Shown here: in pieces, positions 9,274 through 17,392 of the stretch
How the letters are laid out: each line of letters begins with the position of its first letter
Position numbering within the stretch: the stretch's first letter is position 1
From: Heterotrichella gracilis
Lineage: Eukaryota; Sar; Xanthophyceae; Tribonematales; Xanthonemataceae
Length of the DNA stretch: 64,000 bases
Assembly: GCA_032358255.1 (NCBI GenBank)
Contig: JAULBX010025829.1
Location: 124,001-188,000, forward strand
Reading direction: 5' to 3'
Notes under the pieces: model-generated
Told to the model about the DNA's origin: nothing
What the model saw: the letters and a program-made list of their open reading frames with translations, nothing else
The model's database searches: none
Position numbers and translations under genes: made by a program

Positions 9274-10971
9274 TTATTTTACAGCCAGTTTCTTATAACG
9301 CGGCCTTTTTGGCTCTACGTTACCTATACGTTTTTTACGATTCTCTTCATATTCGCTGTAACCACCCTCAAACCAATAAACGCTGCTATCGCCCTCAAAA
9401 GCTAAGATATGCGTACACACGCGGTCTAAGAACCACCTATCGTGACTAATAATTACGCCACAACCTGCAAAATTCTCTAAACCTTCTTCTAAAGCCCTCA
9501 GGGTATTCACGTCAAGATCATTGGTAGGCTCATCTAATAACAACACGTTTCCTTCTTCTTTTAAAGCCATTGCAAGGTGCAAACGATTGCGTTCACCACC
9601 CGAAAGTACGGATACCTTTTTTCCCTGGTCGCTGCCAGCAAAATTAAAGCGAGAGATATACGCTCTTGAGTTCATAGGTTTACCGCCCAGCATAATATTA
9701 TCAAGACCACCGCTAATTACATCATAAACTGTTTTATTTGGATCTAATTCTTTATGATTTTGATCCACATAACTTATCTTAACGGTTGGTCCAACTTTAA
9801 ATTCACCGGTAGTTGGTTTTTCCTCACCCATGATCATGCGAAACAAAGTTGTTTTACCTGCACCATTCGGCCCAATGATACCAACAATTCCGGCAGGTGG
9901 TAATTTAAAATTCAATCCTTCATATAACAACCTATCGCCAAACGCTTTTGAAACATTTTCTGCCTCAATTACTTCGTTACCAAGTCGCGGACCGTTAGGA
10001 ATAAAGATCTCTAAATTATCTTCTTTATTTTTGATGTCCTCACCCATCATTTTTTCGTAATTATTTAAACGAGCCTTTTGTTTAACACCGCGCCCCTTAA
10101 CACCCTGGCGGATCCAATCCAACTCACGTGCTAAAACTTTCTGACGTTTGCTTTCTGTTTTTTCTTCTTGTTTTAAACGCGCACCTTTTTGCTCTAACCA
10201 GCTACTGTAATTACCTTTCCATGGAATACCTTCTCCGCGATCTAATTCTAGTATCCAGCCTGCTACGTTATCTAAGAAATATCTATCGTGGGTTACCGCA
10301 ATAATAGTTCCCTTGTATTGTTGTAAATGTTGTTCTAACCAATCAACGCTCTCAGCATCCAAGTGATTGGTAGGCTCATCTAATAATAAGATATCCGGTT
10401 CCTGTAATAGCAAACGGCATAAGGCCACACGGCGGCGTTCACCACCCGATAACACTTTTACAGAAGCGTTACTTTCCGGACAACGTAAAGCATCCATCGA
10501 ACGCTCTAAACGGTTATCAAGGTTCCAAAGATCGTGTTGATCTATCTGTTCCTGCAACACAGCCTGGCGATTAATGAGTTTATCCATTTTATCCGGATCG
10601 TTCAATATCTCTTCATCACCAAACTTGTTATTTACTTCTTCAAACTCATTTAAAATATCTACATATTTTTGAACGCCTTCGCGTACAATTTCAATTACTG
10701 TTTTTGATTCGTCAAGCTTTGGTTCCTGCTCTAACATACCAACAGAGTAGCCAGGTGACTGGTGGATCTCGCCAATGTAATCTTTATCCATACCGGCAAT
10801 AATGCGCAGTAAAGAAGATTTACCCGAACCGTTTAAACCTAAAACACCTATTTTGGCACCATAGTAAAAGGAGATATAAATATCTTTTAAAACTTGTTTT
10901 TGCGGTGGATGTATCTTTGATACATTTACCATACTAAATATGATCTGGCGGCCTTCGGGTGTTGTTGACAT
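9274..10971 (-). CDS. ettA: Energy-dependent translational throttle protein EttA (ABC-F)
   Basis: A 565-residue soluble ABC-F protein with two ATPase domains and no membrane helices. Domain 1 has Walker A GLNGSGKSS, signature LSGGERRRVALCRLL and Walker B LLLDEPTNHLD. Domain 2 has GPNGAGKTT, LSGGERNRLHLAMAL and LLLDEPTNDLD. The linker between them and the short arm insertion in domain 1 fit EttA rather than Uup or antibiotic-resistance ABC-Fs. EttA binds the ribosomal E site and gates entry into elongation according to the ATP/ADP ratio. It is monocistronic here and divergent from the DUF2779 gene. Confidence 0.95.
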   Translation of the reverse strand: MSTTPEGRQIIFSMVNVSKIHPPQKQVLKDIYISFYYGAKIGVLGLNGSGKSSLLRIIAGMDKDYIGEIHQSPGYSVGMLEQEPKLDESKTVIEIVREGVQKYVDILNEFEEVNNKFGDEEILNDPDKMDKLINRQAVLQEQIDQHDLWNLDNRLERSMDALRCPESNASVKVLSGGERRRVALCRLLLQEPDILLLDEPTNHLDAESVDWLEQHLQQYKGTIIAVTHDRYFLDNVAGWILELDRGEGIPWKGNYSSWLEQKGARLKQEEKTESKRQKVLARELDWIRQGVKGRGVKQKARLNNYEKMMGEDIKNKEDNLEIFIPNGPRLGNEVIEAENVSKAFGDRLLYEGLNFKLPPAGIVGIIGPNGAGKTTLFRMIMGEEKPTTGEFKVGPTVKISYVDQNHKELDPNKTVYDVISGGLDNIMLGGKPMNSRAYISRFNFAGSDQGKKVSVLSGGERNRLHLAMALKEEGNVLLLDEPTNDLDVNTLRALEEGLENFAGCGVIISHDRWFLDRVCTHILAFEGDSSVYWFEGGYSEYEENRKKRIGNVEPKRPRYKKLAVK

Positions 10972-11048
10972 GGTTAATTATTTTTAAGAAGCCGAAGTTA
11001 ATGATTCTTTAAGAATTAAAAAATGATTTAATATCTGCAAAAAGGCCA

Positions 11049-11056
11049 TAAATTTG
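11049..11056 (+). promoter_or_regulatory. Bacteroidota -7 promoter element for the DUF2779 gene
   Basis: TAAATTTG is an exact match to TAnnTTTG, 34 bases before the ATG at 11091. No TTTG is seen at the expected -33 distance, so the call rests on one element. Confidence 0.4.
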
Positions 11057-11090
11057 CATAATTCGTTTTAGTGGCGATGGAAAAAAATTG

Positions 11091-12554
11091 ATGAGTAACC
11101 CTCTTGATCTTATAAGCAAAACAGCGTACCTTAAATTTGAACAATGCCAGAAGGCTTTTTTCTTTTACAAAAGGCATCCTTATTTGCGTGATAAAGTAAG
11201 TATAGACAAACAACTTACGTTTAACCGCGGGCACCAGGTGGGCGATCTGGCCCAAACCCTATTTCCGGGTGGAACCGATGTTTCAAAACAAACCAAGAAC
11301 TCGGCAGATGCGTTGGCATTGACCAAAACCTTAGTTGAAAATAAAACCCCAGTAATTTACGAAGCTACATTTACGTTTAACGGTGCGTTAATAATGTTGG
11401 ATATTTTGTGTTTAGAGAACGAAAAATATACTGCTTACGAGGTAAAAAGCTCTTTTAAAATTTCGGAGATCTATTTGAAAGATGCTTGTTTGCAATATTA
11501 TGTTTTAAAAAATGCGTTGCCCAATTTAGAAGATCTTTTTTTAGTAACACTAAATCAGGATTATGTTTTTGAGAACGAAATAGATCCAAAAAAACTCTTT
11601 AAAAAACGAAGTGTAAAAGTTGAAAGCGAAAAAAATCTTCCTTATTTCGAGAATCAATTATTTAATGCGCAGTTAACACTTGAACAAAATAAAATTCCAA
11701 ATATTGCAATAGGCGCGCAGTGTTTTAAACCTTATACCTGCGATTATTTTGGTAATTGCTGGAAAGAAACTGTGGCCGAAAATAGCATCTTTCATTTACC
11801 ACTATTGAACAAAGAAAAATTATTTGAGTGGTATAACAGCGGCATACGAACTATTGATCAGCTAGGCGAAGAACATGACGCTAAAGCCATTATCTATAAA
11901 ATAAAAGAAGCTTATTTTGAGAACAAAGCCATAATAGATAAAGAAAGAATCAAGGCTTTTTTAGAGAACATACAATTGCCAATGGCCGCTATGGATATGG
12001 AAATGTGGGGCCCTGCCATACCAAAGATAAACGGCACAAAACCTTTTGAGCAATTACCTTATTTGGTTTGCTTTTTTGACGGTACAACCCACTCCAACAT
12101 CTTTATTGATTACACTAAAGACGAACGAAAACATTTTGCAGAAGAATTAATTAAAAGCACAAAAACATTTAAATCTATTTTGGTTTACGATGGCACCATG
12201 GAAAAAATGGTGATCAATAACCTTGCGAAATTATTTCCTGAATTAAAACCGGAGCTGGAAGAATTAAAAAATAAATTCGTTGATGTGTTTGATATCTTTC
12301 TAGATTTCAGTTATTATCATCCGGCTTTTAAAACTAATTTTTCTTTAAAGACCGCGTCAAGTGTATTATTGGAAGATATTAATTATTCTAAAATAACTTC
12401 GGGCTTAGAGGCTATGACCTACTACGATCAGTTTAGGCTCGAAACAAATCCTGTTGAAAAGGATATTCTTAAAGAAGAGCTCATTAATTATTGTAAAACG
12501 GATACGCTTGCTACGTATCGGTTAACGGAGTTTTTGCAAAACACTATACAATAG
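11091..12554 (+). CDS. DUF2779 protein: Cas4/RecB-like Fe-S nuclease fused to DEDD-type exonuclease-like domain
   Basis: 487 residues from the ATG at 11091; a TTG directly in front (11088) is an alternative. The N-terminal half has a PD-(D/E)XK core, D104 then E117-V-K119, followed by a helix with Q-Y-Y. One early cysteine (C19) plus C211, C217 and C223 (spacing C-x5-C-x5-C) match the four-cysteine iron-sulfur arrangement of Cas4/AddB nucleases. The C-terminal DUF2779 part begins D302-M-E304-M-W-G-P-A-I-P and later has SLK and a D-T-x-A segment, as in DnaQ/YprB-like RNase H-fold exonucleases. The family is known but its biological role is not. No cas genes are nearby. Confidence 0.8.
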   Translation: MSNPLDLISKTAYLKFEQCQKAFFFYKRHPYLRDKVSIDKQLTFNRGHQVGDLAQTLFPGGTDVSKQTKNSADALALTKTLVENKTPVIYEATFTFNGALIMLDILCLENEKYTAYEVKSSFKISEIYLKDACLQYYVLKNALPNLEDLFLVTLNQDYVFENEIDPKKLFKKRSVKVESEKNLPYFENQLFNAQLTLEQNKIPNIAIGAQCFKPYTCDYFGNCWKETVAENSIFHLPLLNKEKLFEWYNSGIRTIDQLGEEHDAKAIIYKIKEAYFENKAIIDKERIKAFLENIQLPMAAMDMEMWGPAIPKINGTKPFEQLPYLVCFFDGTTHSNIFIDYTKDERKHFAEELIKSTKTFKSILVYDGTMEKMVINNLAKLFPELKPELEELKNKFVDVFDIFLDFSYYHPAFKTNFSLKTASSVLLEDINYSKITSGLEAMTYYDQFRLETNPVEKDILKEELINYCKTDTLATYRLTEFLQNTIQ

Positions 12555-12673
12555 AACGCGTATAACGCTGATCAATATGATTGGCGCTGAAAATTAAAGA
12601 TCCGCGTCATCTGCGTTCCATTCTCTGGAAAAACCTTCCAATTTTCGGAAAAAATTTATCTCGCGAATTTTTA

Positions 12674-12696
12674 AAACCCTTTAATATCAAGGGTTT
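12674..12696. other. Perfect 8-bp hairpin in the gap after the DUF2779 gene
   Basis: AAACCCTT / AAGGGTTT with a 7-nt loop (TAATATC). It lies 120 bases after the DUF2779 stop and just before the sigma-54-like site. It has no T-run, so it may be a weak terminator or a structured upstream element. The rest of 12555-12673 shows nothing I can name. Confidence 0.4.
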
Positions 12697-12703
12697 CATC
12701 CTT

Positions 12704-12719
12704 TGGCACACATTCTGCA
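12704..12719 (+). promoter_or_regulatory. Sigma-54 (RpoN)-type promoter candidate
   Basis: TGGCAC-N5-CTGCA, with GG at 12705-12706 and GC at 12717-12718 separated by exactly 10 bases, matches the -24/-12 consensus TGGCAC-N5-TTGCA with one mismatch. The site is 56 bases upstream of the small secreted-protein ATG at 12776, giving a leader of roughly 45 nt. RpoN is not in this window. Confidence 0.5.
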
Positions 12720-12775
12720 ATACTATAAACAACAGCATAACAACAAGAAAAAATTAACCACCAAAATTAGAAATC

Positions 12776-13111
12776 ATGAAAACTATCATCTTAATCTTAA
12801 TCGTATCAGTAAAAGTTTATTCTCAATCAGGTTTAAATTTTAAAAGTGAGTTCAACACTCCTAACCTTTTTTCAAGTATGTCAAAAGACTCAGGAAAAAC
12901 AGTTAAAGAAAATAACTACGACAGAATAATGAACGTTATTTTTTACGGTACAGAAAAAGTTACATATGTTAGAAATGGTTCTTATATCACGCGTACTTTT
13001 ACAGATCTTAAAAAAAGAAATATCCTGGTAAAAGAATACTTTAGACAAAACAATACAGTGGTTGAATTAGAAAAAACTGAAACTTTAACAACCATTAATG
13101 AAAAGTTCTAG
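12776..13111 (+). CDS. Small secreted protein of unknown function
   Basis: 111 residues with an N-terminal signal peptide (residues 1-17, MKTIILILIVSVKVYSQ). The mature ~94 residues are lysine-rich with no cysteine and no motif I recognise; the second half (ITRTFTDLKKRNILVKEYF) is likely beta then helix. The gene is well delimited: a sigma-54-like promoter candidate sits upstream and a rho-independent terminator follows 25 bases after the stop, so it is probably a single-gene transcript under conditional control. Confidence 0.7.
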   Translation: MKTIILILIVSVKVYSQSGLNFKSEFNTPNLFSSMSKDSGKTVKENNYDRIMNVIFYGTEKVTYVRNGSYITRTFTDLKKRNILVKEYFRQNNTVVELEKTETLTTINEKF

Positions 13112-13136
13112 TTAATCCGGTGAAACCGGCTTAATT

Positions 13137-13191
13137 AAAGGTCTCAAGCTCTTTTGTTTTCATGTCAAAAGAGAATTTGGGGCCTTTTTTT
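13137..13191 (+). terminator. Intrinsic terminator after the small secreted-protein gene
   Basis: Arms AAAGG...CTCTTTTG (13137-13156) and CAAAAGAG...GGCCTTT (from 13166) form an imperfect ~18-bp stem with an uninterrupted 8-bp inner part, followed by T7. A smaller CCGGT/ACCGG hairpin precedes it at 13117-13129. Confidence 0.75.
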
Positions 13192-13261
13192 ATCCAATTT
13201 TTTTAGAATTTGGTGTGGGACAAATTGGCGATGCGTATTTGGGCTGGCTTTACGCAACGGC

Positions 13262-13505
13262 GCAATTTTTCTTCTTTACTTTTCCTTAGTCGAAAAGTAA
13301 AAAAAAGACAAGGCAAAACGATCTTTCTACCCACTCTTGATTTTTTGGTTACTTCCGCACCATCCCGCTCAATGCTCCGCATTGCCGTCATCAAGGAAAA
13401 AGTGACGGCAATAATAAGGTTCAAGAATTATTTGTGTGTTTTTTGCCAATGCACCATCCCGCTCAATGCTTCGCATTGCCATCATCAAGCAAAAAGTTAG
13501 GGCAA
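13262..13505. repeat. Interspersed hairpin repeat, short copy A, with internal 55-bp direct repeat
   Basis: This fills the gene-free stretch 13192-13538. The core 13262-13348 is near-identical to 21702-21789 and 25120-25208. It includes a 10-bp perfect stem, TTTACTTTTC / GAAAAGTAAA, at 13275-13301 with loop CTTAGTC. Downstream, 13357-13411 and 13451-13505 are direct repeats of 55 bp with about five mismatches. Each contains CAATGC-3 nt-GCATTG; the first also has a 10-bp stem ATTGCCGTCA / TGACGGCAAT. Short ORFs over it do not look like proteins. Confidence 0.8.
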
Positions 13506-13538
13506 CGAAGATATATGGGTTTTATAGGTGCAGTCAAT

Positions 13539-13567
13539 AAAAAACCCCTCCTGAAACAGGAAGGGTT
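13539..13567 (-). terminator. Intrinsic terminator of the Ala-rich lipoprotein gene
   Basis: On the minus strand an 11-bp stem with one G-T pair (AACCCTTCCTG / CAGGAGGGGTT), loop TTT, then a T-run. It lies 24 bases past the stop at 13592. Confidence 0.9.
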
Positions 13568-13591
13568 CTTTCAAAGAAATTATTTTATCAA

Positions 13592-13861
13592 TTATTTCTT
13601 TTTGCCACCTTTAGCATGAGCTAAAGAATCAGCTAAATGGATTGAATCAGCTTTTGCTTTTTCAGCAGCAGCAGCAGCTTCAGCAGCAACAGCAGCTTCA
13701 GCTTCAGCAGCAGCGATTGAATCTTGTTTAGATTTTTCTACTGCAGCGATTGAATCTTGTTTTTCTTTTTCGCGTTTCTCGATTTCTTCTTTAGAAGGAC
13801 CGCAAGCTACGAATGCAACTGATAAAGCAGCTACAGCAACGATTGATAATACTTTTTTCAT
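13592..13861 (-). CDS. Small Ala/Lys-rich coiled-coil lipoprotein
   Basis: 89 residues. The signal peptide ends in a lipobox (AFVAC at residues ~16-20, then G-P-S), so the mature protein should be lipid-anchored in the envelope. The remainder is a low-complexity charged helix with repeated K-Q-D-S-I-A-A units and an Ala/Glu run, predicted as a long coiled coil, ending GGKKK. It may be a tether or spacer-like lipoprotein comparable in style, not homology, to Braun's lipoprotein. A near-consensus promoter (13893-13925) and a strong terminator (13539-13567) suggest high monocistronic expression. Confidence 0.85.
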   Translation of the reverse strand: MKKVLSIVAVAALSVAFVACGPSKEEIEKREKEKQDSIAAVEKSKQDSIAAAEAEAAVAAEAAAAAEKAKADSIHLADSLAHAKGGKKK

Positions 13862-13892
13862 TTTAGTTTTTTGTTTAAATTTAAATTCTTTG

Positions 13893-13925
13893 CAAAACTA
13901 CAATTTTTTTAATACCAATTACAAA
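13893..13925 (-). promoter_or_regulatory. Near-consensus Bacteroidota promoter of the small lipoprotein
   Basis: On the minus strand TTTG (13922-13925), a 21-base spacer and TAGTTTTG (13893-13900) match the -33/-7 pattern exactly. The start codon follows 31 bases downstream. Confidence 0.7.
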
Positions 13926-14010
13926 AAAACCAAAAAAACGTAATTTTTTCATGAAATTTACCGCTAAAGGGTCGTTTTTGGTGGTAATTTGACTTAAATT
14001 TACAGTGTTT

Positions 14011-15042
14011 ATGTACAAATTAATTAAGCCTTTTTTATTCTTAATAAACCCCGAAAGCGCCCACCACTTAACGTTTTCAGCTTTAAAATTCAGCAAATTT
14101 ATACCGGGTTTTTCGCTCATTTTCAAAAAAAGCTCAATAAACCGCCACCCCTCCCTTTCGAGGCAACTTTTTGGCCTAAATTTTAGAAATCCGGTTGGTT
14201 TAGCCGCCGGTTTAGATAAAGATGCTATTGCTTTTAATCAATTAGGTGAACTGGGCTTCGGTTTTATTGAAATTGGGACCGTAACGCCTAAACCTCAACC
14301 GGGTAACCCAAAACCCCGTTTATTCAGACTTACTAAAAACGAGGCCTTAATTAACCGGATGGGCTTTAATAACCATGGCGTTGTTGAAGCAGCTAAAAAA
14401 TTAAGGGACCGTAAAGACCAAACACTTATTATTGGTGGAAATATTGGCAAGAACAAAGTAACACCCAACGAGGAAGCCGTTAACGATTATATTATTTGTT
14501 TTAACGAGCTGTTTGATGTGGTGGATTATTTTGTGGTAAATGTTTCTTCGCCCAACACACCCAATTTGCGCGATCTGCAGGAAAAAGAACCTCTTACCAA
14601 TTTATTGAATACCCTGCAAAATCTTAACTTAAAAAAAACCAAACCCAAGCCTATTCTTTTAAAAATAGCACCCGATCTAACCAATACGCAACTTGACGAT
14701 ATTATTGATATTGTAAAGGATACCAAAATTGCAGGCGTTATTGCTACAAATACAACCATTAGCCGCGAAGGTCTAAATTACACTGCTGCTGAACTGGAAG
14801 CTTTTGGGGCAGGTGGACTAAGCGGTTTACCATTAACCAAAAGAAGCACGGAGGTTATTCGTTATTTAAAACAAAAATCAAATAACGCTTTTCCTATAAT
14901 GGGGGTTGGCGGTATACACAGCGCAGAAGATGCTATTGAAAAAATAAATGCCGGGGCGGATCTTATACAACTCTATACAGGTTTTGTGTATAAAGGGCCA
15001 AAATTAATTAGCGATATAAATAATGCTTTGCTTAAAAAGTAA
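14011..15042 (+). CDS. pyrD: Dihydroorotate dehydrogenase (quinone), class 2
   Basis: 343 residues from the ATG at 14011; a GTG six bases earlier is less likely because class 2 enzymes begin with MYKLIKP-like sequence. It oxidises dihydroorotate to orotate with FMN and passes electrons to membrane quinone in pyrimidine synthesis. The N-terminal helices ([11 protein letters not shown]) form the membrane-associated quinone site. FMN-site and family motifs [40 protein letters not shown] and [14 protein letters not shown] are present, with the class 2 serine base in the last. The next gene overlaps its last 20 bases. Confidence 0.96.
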   Translation: MYKLIKPFLFLINPESAHHLTFSALKFSKFIPGFSLIFKKSSINRHPSLSRQLFGLNFRNPVGLAAGLDKDAIAFNQLGELGFGFIEIGTVTPKPQPGNPKPRLFRLTKNEALINRMGFNNHGVVEAAKKLRDRKDQTLIIGGNIGKNKVTPNEEAVNDYIICFNELFDVVDYFVVNVSSPNTPNLRDLQEKEPLTNLLNTLQNLNLKKTKPKPILLKIAPDLTNTQLDDIIDIVKDTKIAGVIATNTTISREGLNYTAAELEAFGAGGLSGLPLTKRSTEVIRYLKQKSNNAFPIMGVGGIHSAEDAIEKINAGADLIQLYTGFVYKGPKLISDINNALLKK

Positions 15043-15655
15043 AATAGCTTTTTTCACTTTATTGCTTTCACTTTTACTAGTGTCGTGCAACAATAATGAA
15101 ACAAACATTGAAAAAAAAGACGTTACAAAAACAGATTCAATTGCCTTAACGCCAACTAAAACCTTTACCTTGTTATTATCCGGCCCTCCTCCACCTCCCA
15201 TGTATTCTAATGCCCTGGATATTATGGAGAAAGTTTATAATATAGATTTTATTTACGCCGCGGGTTGCATTGTTGATGAACGCATCGGCGACAGTATCTC
15301 TACCTGCAACGATCGAACCTTTTATAACCTCAACAAATATTATCACCGGGATATTTCCACAGGATTATTTGCTCAGGTGGATCAGGAAACTGCTTTTTTA
15401 AACAGGGTTGACAGCAGCATTCGTAACAAAGAAAGTATTAAGAAGACATACGACGTTGTAAATAAATCTATCTATTATACTAAAAAAGATAAAAATTATT
15501 TAGCGCATTTTATTACTGCGCTTATTGATGGCAAAGTGTTAAATTTTAAATTGAATTTGATAATGACCATTGATAGTGCCACAAAAAACATTACAGGAAC
15601 AGTCTTAAAAGATTCCCTCATAGATTCTAACTTTAGAAATTTAAGTCATGATTAA
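15023..15655 (+). CDS. Putative lipoprotein of unknown function
   Basis: 210 residues beginning inside the pyrD 3' end (20-base overlap) and ending 8 bases inside the next gene. A hydrophobic signal runs to a lipobox (LLLVSC, Cys at about residue 22) followed by N-N-N-E-T. Then comes a proline-rich turn (GPPPPPMY). A pair of cysteines (AAGC, STC) lies in a segment containing [19 protein letters not shown]. No family is recognised. The tight overlaps suggest translation coupled to pyrD and to HMG-CoA lyase. Confidence 0.7.
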   Translation: MLCLKSKIAFFTLLLSLLLVSCNNNETNIEKKDVTKTDSIALTPTKTFTLLLSGPPPPPMYSNALDIMEKVYNIDFIYAAGCIVDERIGDSISTCNDRTFYNLNKYYHRDISTGLFAQVDQETAFLNRVDSSIRNKESIKKTYDVVNKSIYYTKKDKNYLAHFITALIDGKVLNFKLNLIMTIDSATKNITGTVLKDSLIDSNFRNLSHD

Positions 15656-16505
15656 AATAACTGAATGTCCGCGCGATGCCATGCAAGGTATCAAACAAAT
15701 GATACCCGCCGACTTAAAAGCAAAATACATTAACCAATTATTAAAAGTTGGTTTTGATACCATTGATTTTGGAAGTTTTGTTTCGCCCAAAGCTATTCCG
15801 CAGATGCAGGATACGGCCGAGGTTCTAAAAAAACTTGATCTTTCTAAAACAAACTCAAAATTATTGGCCATTATTGCTAACAAGCGCGGTGCCGAAGATG
15901 CTTTACAATTTGGCGAGATAAGTTATCTGGGTTTTCCTTTTTCTATTTCAGAAACCTTTCAGCAACGTAATGCCAATTCAAGCATACAAGAATCGTTAGG
16001 ACGTGTTGAAGAGATCCAGGAACTCTGTTTAAAAGCCAACAAAAAATTACTGGTTTACATTTCTATGGCTTTTGGAAATCCATACGGTGATGTATGGCAT
16101 GCAGATATTGCCATTGACTGGTGTAGAAAATTGAATCAATTGGGTATTGCCGATCTTGCGCTGGCCGATACGACAGGCTCCTCTAACCCTGAAAGCATTA
16201 CACAACTATTTACAGCTTTGATCCCCGAATTAAAAACAGTGAACTTTGCCGCACATTTACATTCAACCAAAGACAAAGCCGAGGAAAAGATAAATGCCGC
16301 TTACCAAAGCGGTTGCCGCAGTTTTGATGTTGCCATTCACGGTTTTGGCGGCTGCCCGATGGCGGCAGACGACCTTACAGGCAACATTCCTACCGAAAGC
16401 TTGGAAGATTATGCAATAAAAAACAACATCCCTTTAAACGTAAATAAGGCCGAGTTGAATAAAAGTTATGAAAGCAGTTGGGAAATATTTAATATTTATC
16501 ATTAA
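15648..16505 (+). CDS. mvaB: Hydroxymethylglutaryl-CoA lyase
   Basis: A 285-residue TIM-barrel enzyme of the HMGL-like family that cleaves HMG-CoA into acetyl-CoA and acetoacetate, the last step of leucine degradation. Diagnostic motifs are ECPRDAMQG at the N-terminus (catalytic Arg, metal-binding Asp), DFGSFVSPKAIPQMQD, ADTTGSSNP, a metal-site HLHSTKD, and the GFGGCPMA signature with catalytic C236. It is slightly short for the family but has all catalytic residues. It overlaps the lipoprotein gene by 8 bases. Isopropylmalate-type enzymes are excluded by the C-terminal Cys loop. Confidence 0.93.
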   Translation: MIKITECPRDAMQGIKQMIPADLKAKYINQLLKVGFDTIDFGSFVSPKAIPQMQDTAEVLKKLDLSKTNSKLLAIIANKRGAEDALQFGEISYLGFPFSISETFQQRNANSSIQESLGRVEEIQELCLKANKKLLVYISMAFGNPYGDVWHADIAIDWCRKLNQLGIADLALADTTGSSNPESITQLFTALIPELKTVNFAAHLHSTKDKAEEKINAAYQSGCRSFDVAIHGFGGCPMAADDLTGNIPTESLEDYAIKNNIPLNVNKAELNKSYESSWEIFNIYH

Positions 16506-16531
16506 TTTGACGCATCATTAAAACCCTATCC

Positions 16532-17392
16532 GTGATCAAATTAAAAGCCAAAATAATTTTACTGTGTTTTGTTTCACTCAATATATTTTCGCAAAAAGAA
16601 TTTGATAAGTATGGTCCTGCAGGTTGCGTTGTTTACACCGATCTTAAAGAAGCCTTAAAAATAGAGACCCGCGTTTATAAACTCGATCTTACTTACAAAA
16701 AAATTGAACCAAAGGTCTACGAAAAGCTTTATAAACTAAAAGATCTGCAAGCTTTAAAACTAGGCAGTAACGAACTTACAGACTATCCTAAAAATTTTGA
16801 CGCACTTACCAATCTTGTTTATTTTGCTTCCTACAATAATAAGCTTACCTCTTTTCCTCCTAACTTAAAACCTTTTGGTTTATTGTATTACCTGGAACTA
16901 CAGCACACAAAAATTGACAGCATCCCTGCGCAAATTGCTTTTTTAAATAAACTGCAATCGTTTAAGTTTGGAAATACGGATGATACCTTAAGTTTACCAA
17001 CTACTTTAAATTTTCTAAAGAATTTAAAAGACGTTAGTATTGAGAATTGTGTGATGGACAGTTTTCCGAAGCAGCTGTTTAGGATAACCACATTAAATTT
17101 CTTAAATCTTTCAAACACCAACACGCATTATTTAACCAGGCATTTTGAGCGTTTTCAAAATCTGGAAGTTTTAATAATTGAAAATAATCCTTTAGCTACA
17201 ATTCCGTTTGAGATCTATAAAGCCCAAAAGTTGCGTCTTATTTCGTTTAGAGGTAACAAGCTTACCAAATTACCGGATAGCATTTCTCAGTTAGAGAATT
17301 TGACTTTACTTGACTTGAGGGGAAATCCAATGGATAAGGAAGAGATCGAAAAACTAAAGATCCTTTTACCGGGCTGCGAAATTAAATTTTAA
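16532..17392 (+). CDS. Secreted leucine-rich-repeat protein
   Basis: 286 residues from a GTG start. A signal peptide (1-20, ending NIFSQ) is followed by eight or nine leucine-rich repeats of ~23 residues (for example LQALKLGSNELTDYPKNF and LTLLDLRGNPMDKEE), filling ~55-285. The repeats belong to the plant/bacterial 'x-L-P-x-x-I' class. No enzymatic domain is attached, so a binding role at the cell surface or in the periplasm is the simplest inference. Its 3' end overlaps the convergent M23 peptidase gene by 11 bases. Confidence 0.85.
   Translation: MIKLKAKIILLCFVSLNIFSQKEFDKYGPAGCVVYTDLKEALKIETRVYKLDLTYKKIEPKVYEKLYKLKDLQALKLGSNELTDYPKNFDALTNLVYFASYNNKLTSFPPNLKPFGLLYYLELQHTKIDSIPAQIAFLNKLQSFKFGNTDDTLSLPTTLNFLKNLKDVSIENCVMDSFPKQLFRITTLNFLNLSNTNTHYLTRHFERFQNLEVLIIENNPLATIPFEIYKAQKLRLISFRGNKLTKLPDSISQLENLTLLDLRGNPMDKEEIEKLKILLPGCEIKF

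Noticed and set aside
11088-11090. TTG start for the DUF2779 gene
   Set aside because: An ATG follows at once (11091); the TTG adds one residue and has no supporting feature.
13210-13500. 96-codon plus-strand ORF and overlapping minus ORFs over the repeat
   Set aside because: They cover the non-coding hairpin repeat (copy A); the amino acids follow the repeat, not a protein pattern, and no homologous product is expected from copies B and C.
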